Origin: Burkholderiaceae bacterium 16 | GTDB lineage: Bacteria > Pseudomonadota > Gammaproteobacteria > Burkholderiales > Burkholderiaceae | Length of the DNA: 64,000 nt | Direction: 5' to 3' | Assembly (NCBI GenBank): GCA_000955785.1 | Contig: JYOD01000051.1 | Location: forward strand, 1 to 64,000 | Shown: in pieces, positions 60,669-64,000 of the stretch | Numbering within the stretch: the first letter of the stretch is position 1 | Layout: every line of letters starts with the position of its first letter | Program-made: the position numbers and the translations under genes | The notes under the pieces: model-generated | What the model was told of the DNA's origin: nothing | Seen by the model: the letters and a program-made list of their open reading frames with translations, nothing else | Databases searched by the model: none

Positions 60669-61631
60669 TCAGGCGCTGGCCTGATCGAGCAGCGCGATAT
60701 CGCCGGCGCTCAGTTGCAGGCGTGTGGCGGCGATCAGGTCGTCCAGTTGCGCCAGCGAAGTCGCGCTGGCGATCGGCGCGGTAATGCTGGGGCGCGCGAT
60801 CTGCCAGGCCAGCGCCACTTGCGTCGGGTTGGTGGCGGTGCGCGCCGCTACCTCGTCCAGCGCCGCCAGGATACGCAGGCCGCGGGCATCGAGGTAGGCC
60901 TTGACGCGCTGGCCGCGCGCGCCGCTCTTGTCCAGGTCGGCCTCGGAGCGGTATTTGCCGCTCAGGAAACCGCTGGCAAGCGCGTAATAGTTGAACACGC
61001 CCAGGCCTTCGCGCAACACTAGCGGCTCCAGTTCGCTCTCGTACTCGCTGCGCGTATAGAGGTTGTAGTGCGGTTGCAGGCTCTCGTAGCGCGGCAGGCC
61101 AAGGCGGCGGCTGGTTTCCAGCGCTTCGGCCAGGCGCGCGGCGCTGTAGTTGGATGCGCCGATGGCGCGCACCTTGCCGGCCTTGATCAGGCGGTCGTAG
61201 GCGTCCAGCGTTTCTTCCAGCGGCGTGTCCTGGTCGTCGGTATGCGACTGGTACAGATCAATGTAGTCGGTCTGCAGCCGCAGCAGCGAGGCATCGACGG
61301 CGCGTTCCATATAGGCGCGCGACAGGCCCTTGCGGCCCTCGCCCATGTCCATGCCGACCTTGGTGGCCAGCACCACGCCGGCGCGCTTGCCGCTGCGCTT
61401 GAACCACTTGCCGAGAATGGCCTCGGACTCGCCGCCCTGGTTGCCTGGCACCCAGCGGGAGTACACGTCGGCCGTGTCGATGAAGTTGAGCCCGGCGCCG
61501 ACAAAGGCATCGAGCAACTTGAAAGAAGTGGCTTCGTCGGCGCTCCAGCCGAAGACATTGCCACCGAATGCCAGGGGCGATACTTCCAGCCCGGACCTGC
61601 CCAGCTTGCGCTTGGTGATGCTTGAGGTCAT
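60669..61631 (-). CDS. Aldo/keto reductase
   Basis: 320 residues from the ATG at 61631. (beta/alpha)8 family: KLGRSGLEVSPLAFGGNVFG, Asp in FIDTADVYSRW (catalytic Asp and Tyr), Lys in VLATKVG and His in YIDLYQSHTDDQDTP. NADPH binding is expected from the C-terminal IARPSITAPIASATSLAQ. Belongs to the large AKR group of uncertain substrate. First gene of an AKR-HAD pair, divergent from a chemoreceptor. Confidence 0.88.
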   Translation of the reverse strand: MTSSITKRKLGRSGLEVSPLAFGGNVFGWSADEATSFKLLDAFVGAGLNFIDTADVYSRWVPGNQGGESEAILGKWFKRSGKRAGVVLATKVGMDMGEGRKGLSRAYMERAVDASLLRLQTDYIDLYQSHTDDQDTPLEETLDAYDRLIKAGKVRAIGASNYSAARLAEALETSRRLGLPRYESLQPHYNLYTRSEYESELEPLVLREGLGVFNYYALASGFLSGKYRSEADLDKSGARGQRVKAYLDARGLRILAALDEVAARTATNPTQVALAWQIARPSITAPIASATSLAQLDDLIAATRLQLSAGDIALLDQASA

Positions 61632-61908
61632 GCGTTTTGCTCCGCGGGTTGCATCGGACCGCCCGTGATCCGGGCGCGGCGAAAGGCACATTGTAGGCAG
61701 GGATCGAAAAGCCTGCTGGCTCGGAATCGAGAATCTCTTAAGGCACTTTTCAATCGACCATTCAAGTCACACCGGCGATGGGTCGTTAACCCGCTGTGGC
61801 CAGGCTCCGCGCAGCGAGCGGAATCGTCCCCGCTGTTCCGCTCTGTCAACTCCAAGGTCAGGCCGACGCCGCGCCGCCGGCGCGATCGGCTGCCCGTTCC
61901 CAGTAAGC

Positions 61909-63486
61909 ATGATCATGAATCGAATTTCGTTGAACACCAAACTCTGGGCAGCGCTGGTGGCGATGTGGCTGGCCCTGCTAGCGCTGGGCACCTGGGGCGC
62001 CGTGCACACCCGCGCCACCATGATGGCCGAACGCCGCGAGAGCCTGCAGTCCCTAGTGGCCACCGCCGAAGGCATCATCAAGCTCTACGTGGACCGCGCC
62101 GCCAACGGCACCATGAGCCTTGAGGCCGCGCAGGCAGCGGCCAAGGACACGCTGCGCGTGATGCGCTTCGGCGACAAGGGCTACCTGTTCCTGCTCAACT
62201 CCAAGCCACAGGTGGTGCTCAACCCCGGCCTGCCGGATACGGAAGGCAAGATCGTGGGCGACTTCAAGGACCCCGACGGCAAGCTGGTCTACCAGAGCAT
62301 CGTCGATGCAGGCAAGGCGGGCGGGCGCGCCGGCGCCAGCCCCGATGACAGCTTCGTCACCTACCGCGGCCGCCTCCCAGGCACCGAAACACCCGCGCGC
62401 AAGCTGACCTATGTGCGCTACGTGCCGGCCTGGGACTGGCATGTGGCGACCGGCGTGTTCCTCAAGGACATCGAAGGCACCTTCCGCGACAACCTGATCT
62501 CGGCGGCCATCAGCACCCTGCTGATCGGCGCGCTGGTGTCGGCTTTCATGCTGGCCATCATGCGCACGGTGCGCAAGAGCCTGGGCGGCGAGCCGGCCTA
62601 CGCGACCGAAGTGGTCACGCGCATTGCCGCGGGCGACTTCACCGTGCCGGTGCAGATCCGCGCCGGCGACAAGGACAGCCTGCTCGCAGCCATGCAGGGC
62701 ATGCAGCAGCGCCTGTCCGGCACGCTGGGCGAGATCCGCGGCGCGGCGGATTCTATCGCCTCGGCCACGCAGCAGATTTCCGCGGGCAATACCGACCTGT
62801 CGCAACGCACCGAGCAACAAGCCTCGGCCCTGGAGCAAACCGCGTCGAGCATGGAAGAACTGACCGGCATCGTGCGCCAGAACGCGGACAATGCGCGCCA
62901 GGCCGCCTCGCTGGCGGTCAACGCCTCGGATATCGCGCATCGCGGCGGCCAGGTGGTCAACCAGGTGGTGACCACCATGGGGGAGATCAACGGCGCCTCG
63001 CGCCAGATCGTCGACATCATCGGCGTGATAGAAGGCATCGCCTTCCAGACCAACATCCTGGCGCTGAACGCCGCCGTGGAAGCGGCACGCGCCGGCGAGC
63101 AAGGCCGCGGCTTTGCCGTGGTGGCGGGCGAAGTGCGCAGCCTGGCCCAGCGTTCGGCCACCGCCGCCAAGGAGATCAAGGGCCTGATCGGCAATTCCGT
63201 GGCCCAGGTGGACAACGGCTCCGCGCTGGTCGCCAAGGCCGGCCAGACCATGGAAGACATCGTCGGCGCCGTCAAGCGCGTGACCGACATCATGGGCGAG
63301 ATCAGCGCGGCATCGAACGAACAAAGCACCGGCATCGAGCAGGTCGGCCAGGCGGTCAACCAGATGGACACGGTGACGCAGCAAAACGCGGCGCTGGTGG
63401 AACAGGCCGCAGCCGCGGCGGGCGCGCTGGCGGAACAAGCGCAGTCGATGATGCGTTCGGTGGCGTCGTTCAGGCTGGCGGCCTGA
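61909..63486 (+). CDS. Methyl-accepting chemotaxis protein (single-Cache sensor)
   Basis: 525 residues. TM1 (about 10-30), periplasmic sCache-type domain ([38 protein letters not shown]), TM2 (about 190-212), HAMP, and a signalling domain with the hairpin tip [20 protein letters not shown] followed by [20 protein letters not shown]. No C-terminal pentapeptide for CheR. A ligand of the sCache_2 type (small organic acid) is likely. A bidirectional terminator follows. Confidence 0.92.
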   Translation: MIMNRISLNTKLWAALVAMWLALLALGTWGAVHTRATMMAERRESLQSLVATAEGIIKLYVDRAANGTMSLEAAQAAAKDTLRVMRFGDKGYLFLLNSKPQVVLNPGLPDTEGKIVGDFKDPDGKLVYQSIVDAGKAGGRAGASPDDSFVTYRGRLPGTETPARKLTYVRYVPAWDWHVATGVFLKDIEGTFRDNLISAAISTLLIGALVSAFMLAIMRTVRKSLGGEPAYATEVVTRIAAGDFTVPVQIRAGDKDSLLAAMQGMQQRLSGTLGEIRGAADSIASATQQISAGNTDLSQRTEQQASALEQTASSMEELTGIVRQNADNARQAASLAVNASDIAHRGGQVVNQVVTTMGEINGASRQIVDIIGVIEGIAFQTNILALNAAVEAARAGEQGRGFAVVAGEVRSLAQRSATAAKEIKGLIGNSVAQVDNGSALVAKAGQTMEDIVGAVKRVTDIMGEISAASNEQSTGIEQVGQAVNQMDTVTQQNAALVEQAAAAAGALAEQAQSMMRSVASFRLAA

Positions 63487-63538
63487 GGGCAACAGACCGC
63501 AAACCTGATCGTGCCGCCTCTCCACTCAGGGGGGAGAA

Positions 63539-63572
63539 AAAAAGCCCGCGCCATATCGGCAGCGGGCTTTTT
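63539..63572. terminator. Bidirectional intrinsic terminator
   Basis: AAAAAGCCCGC (63539-63549) and GCGGGCTTTTT (63562-63572) form an 11-bp stem with a 12-nt loop and T-runs on both strands. It serves the chemoreceptor (plus) and the convergent monooxygenase (minus). Confidence 0.92.
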
Positions 63573-63591
63573 CACATGCGGACAGCTCCGT

Positions 63592-64000
63592 TCAGAGCAC
63601 GATCTTCGCCACCGGCTCCACCGCCCGCATGGCCTGCGCCGCGATCTCGAACGAGTGCAGACGCGCCGCATGGTCATGGATCTGCGCCGTCAGCATCAAT
63701 TCATCCGGCCGGAACTCCTCGATGAAGTTGCGCAAGCCATTGCGCACACCCTCCGGATCCCCCACCACCGAGCACGCCAGCGAGCGCCGGATATGCGTGG
63801 CCTCGGTCTCCGTCCACAGCAATTCGATATTGTCCACCGGAGGCCGGATCGGGCCCGGGCTGCCGCGCACCAGCGCCAGGAACTGCTGCTGCAGCGACGT
63901 GAACAGCCGCCGCGCCTGCGCGTCCGAATCCGCCGCGAACACATTGAGTCCCAGCATCACATGGGGCTTGGACAACTGCGCCGATGGCTGGAAAGTCTGG
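63592..64000 (-). CDS. Luciferase-like monooxygenase, C-terminal part (runs off window end)
   Basis: 136 codons from the window edge to the stop at 63592, open at the 5' side: …QPSAQLSKPHVMLGLNVFAA, then EATHIRRSLACSVVGDPEGV, FIEEFRPDELMLTAQIHDHA. This is the C-terminal third of LLM-class flavin-dependent monooxygenases of the MsnO8/YhbW type. The TTG at 63975 could be mistaken for a start, but the reading frame continues upstream with family-like sequence, so the gene extends beyond the window. Confidence 0.85.
   Translation of the reverse strand, partial: QTFQPSAQLSKPHVMLGLNVFAADSDAQARRLFTSLQQQFLALVRGSPGPIRPPVDNIELLWTETEATHIRRSLACSVVGDPEGVRNGLRNFIEEFRPDELMLTAQIHDHAARLHSFEIAAQAMRAVEPVAKIVL

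Overview
The window looks like chromosomal or chromid DNA of a Cupriavidus-type betaproteobacterium (Burkholderiaceae). Grounds: high GC with strong GC3 bias (long shadow ORFs opposite real genes), an acoX-acoA-acoB-acoC acetoin operon behind a sigma-54 promoter and AcoR with subunit lengths as in Cupriavidus necator, two Bug-type (tripartite tricarboxylate family) solute receptors, a DUF746-like protein, and an ortho-cleavage cat cluster with a CbnR/CatR-type ATAC-N7-GTAT box. The species call is inference; no marker gene is present.

Layout. 0-7 kb: 5' end of a response regulator, pobA-pcaK (4-hydroxybenzoate hydroxylase and uptake), an uncharacterised protein with UDG-like motifs, a YdjM/DUF457 membrane hydrolase, an exported bactofilin-like repeat protein and an internally deleted EamA permease. 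7.2-7.55 kb: tRNA-Glu and tRNA-Asp with terminator, next to a permease scrap. 7.7-10.1 kb: divergent histidine kinase/response regulator pair. 10.5-20.6 kb: an accessory catabolic patch (two alpha/beta hydrolases, AraC regulator, Tat-exported acetamidase/formamidase-like enzyme, dihaem cytochrome c, Bug receptor, HbpS/GlcG-like protein, porin, NarL-type two-component pair). 20.6-24.3 kb: a decayed junction zone with a carbamoylase pseudogene, a Sel1-like gene cut into a TolC remnant, an orphan HlyC-like toxin acyltransferase, a 46-nt near-uninterrupted palindrome and a DUF746 protein. 24.4-28.8 kb: LysR with two SDRs, a lipoprotein with a cyclic-nucleotide-binding-like domain and a DUF3047 protein. 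28.8-33.2 kb: pcaD-bug-catC-catB with divergent catR (no catA).

33.9-49.6 kb: a GntR/FCD regulator facing a ten-gene unidirectional run: a complete branched-chain-type ABC importer (five genes, the last four junctions tight or overlapping), an SDR, a fused E1-alpha/beta 2-oxo-acid/acyloin dehydrogenase, a VOC protein, E2, E3, a second SDR, a succinate-semialdehyde-type aldehyde dehydrogenase and a shikimate-dehydrogenase-like protein whose substrate serines are altered. I read this as one catabolic operon for an unidentified imported carboxylate or polyol that is oxidised, thiolytically cleaved to an acyl-CoA, and the remaining aldehyde oxidised. It is the best candidate for an undescribed system here.

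50-59.7 kb (minus strand): AMACR-type CoA-transferase family protein, lipoate-ligase family protein, acetoin/diacetyl reductase-like SDR, acoC, acoB, acoA, acoX, acoR. The aco operon has no E3 of its own, so the LpdA at 45 kb may serve both complexes, and the lipoate ligase sits beside two lipoyl-bearing E2 genes. 59.9-64 kb: HAD-type haloacid dehalogenase, aldo/keto reductase, a Cache-HAMP chemoreceptor, a bidirectional terminator and the 3' part of a luciferase-like monooxygenase. No CRISPR array, complete insertion sequence or rRNA was seen.
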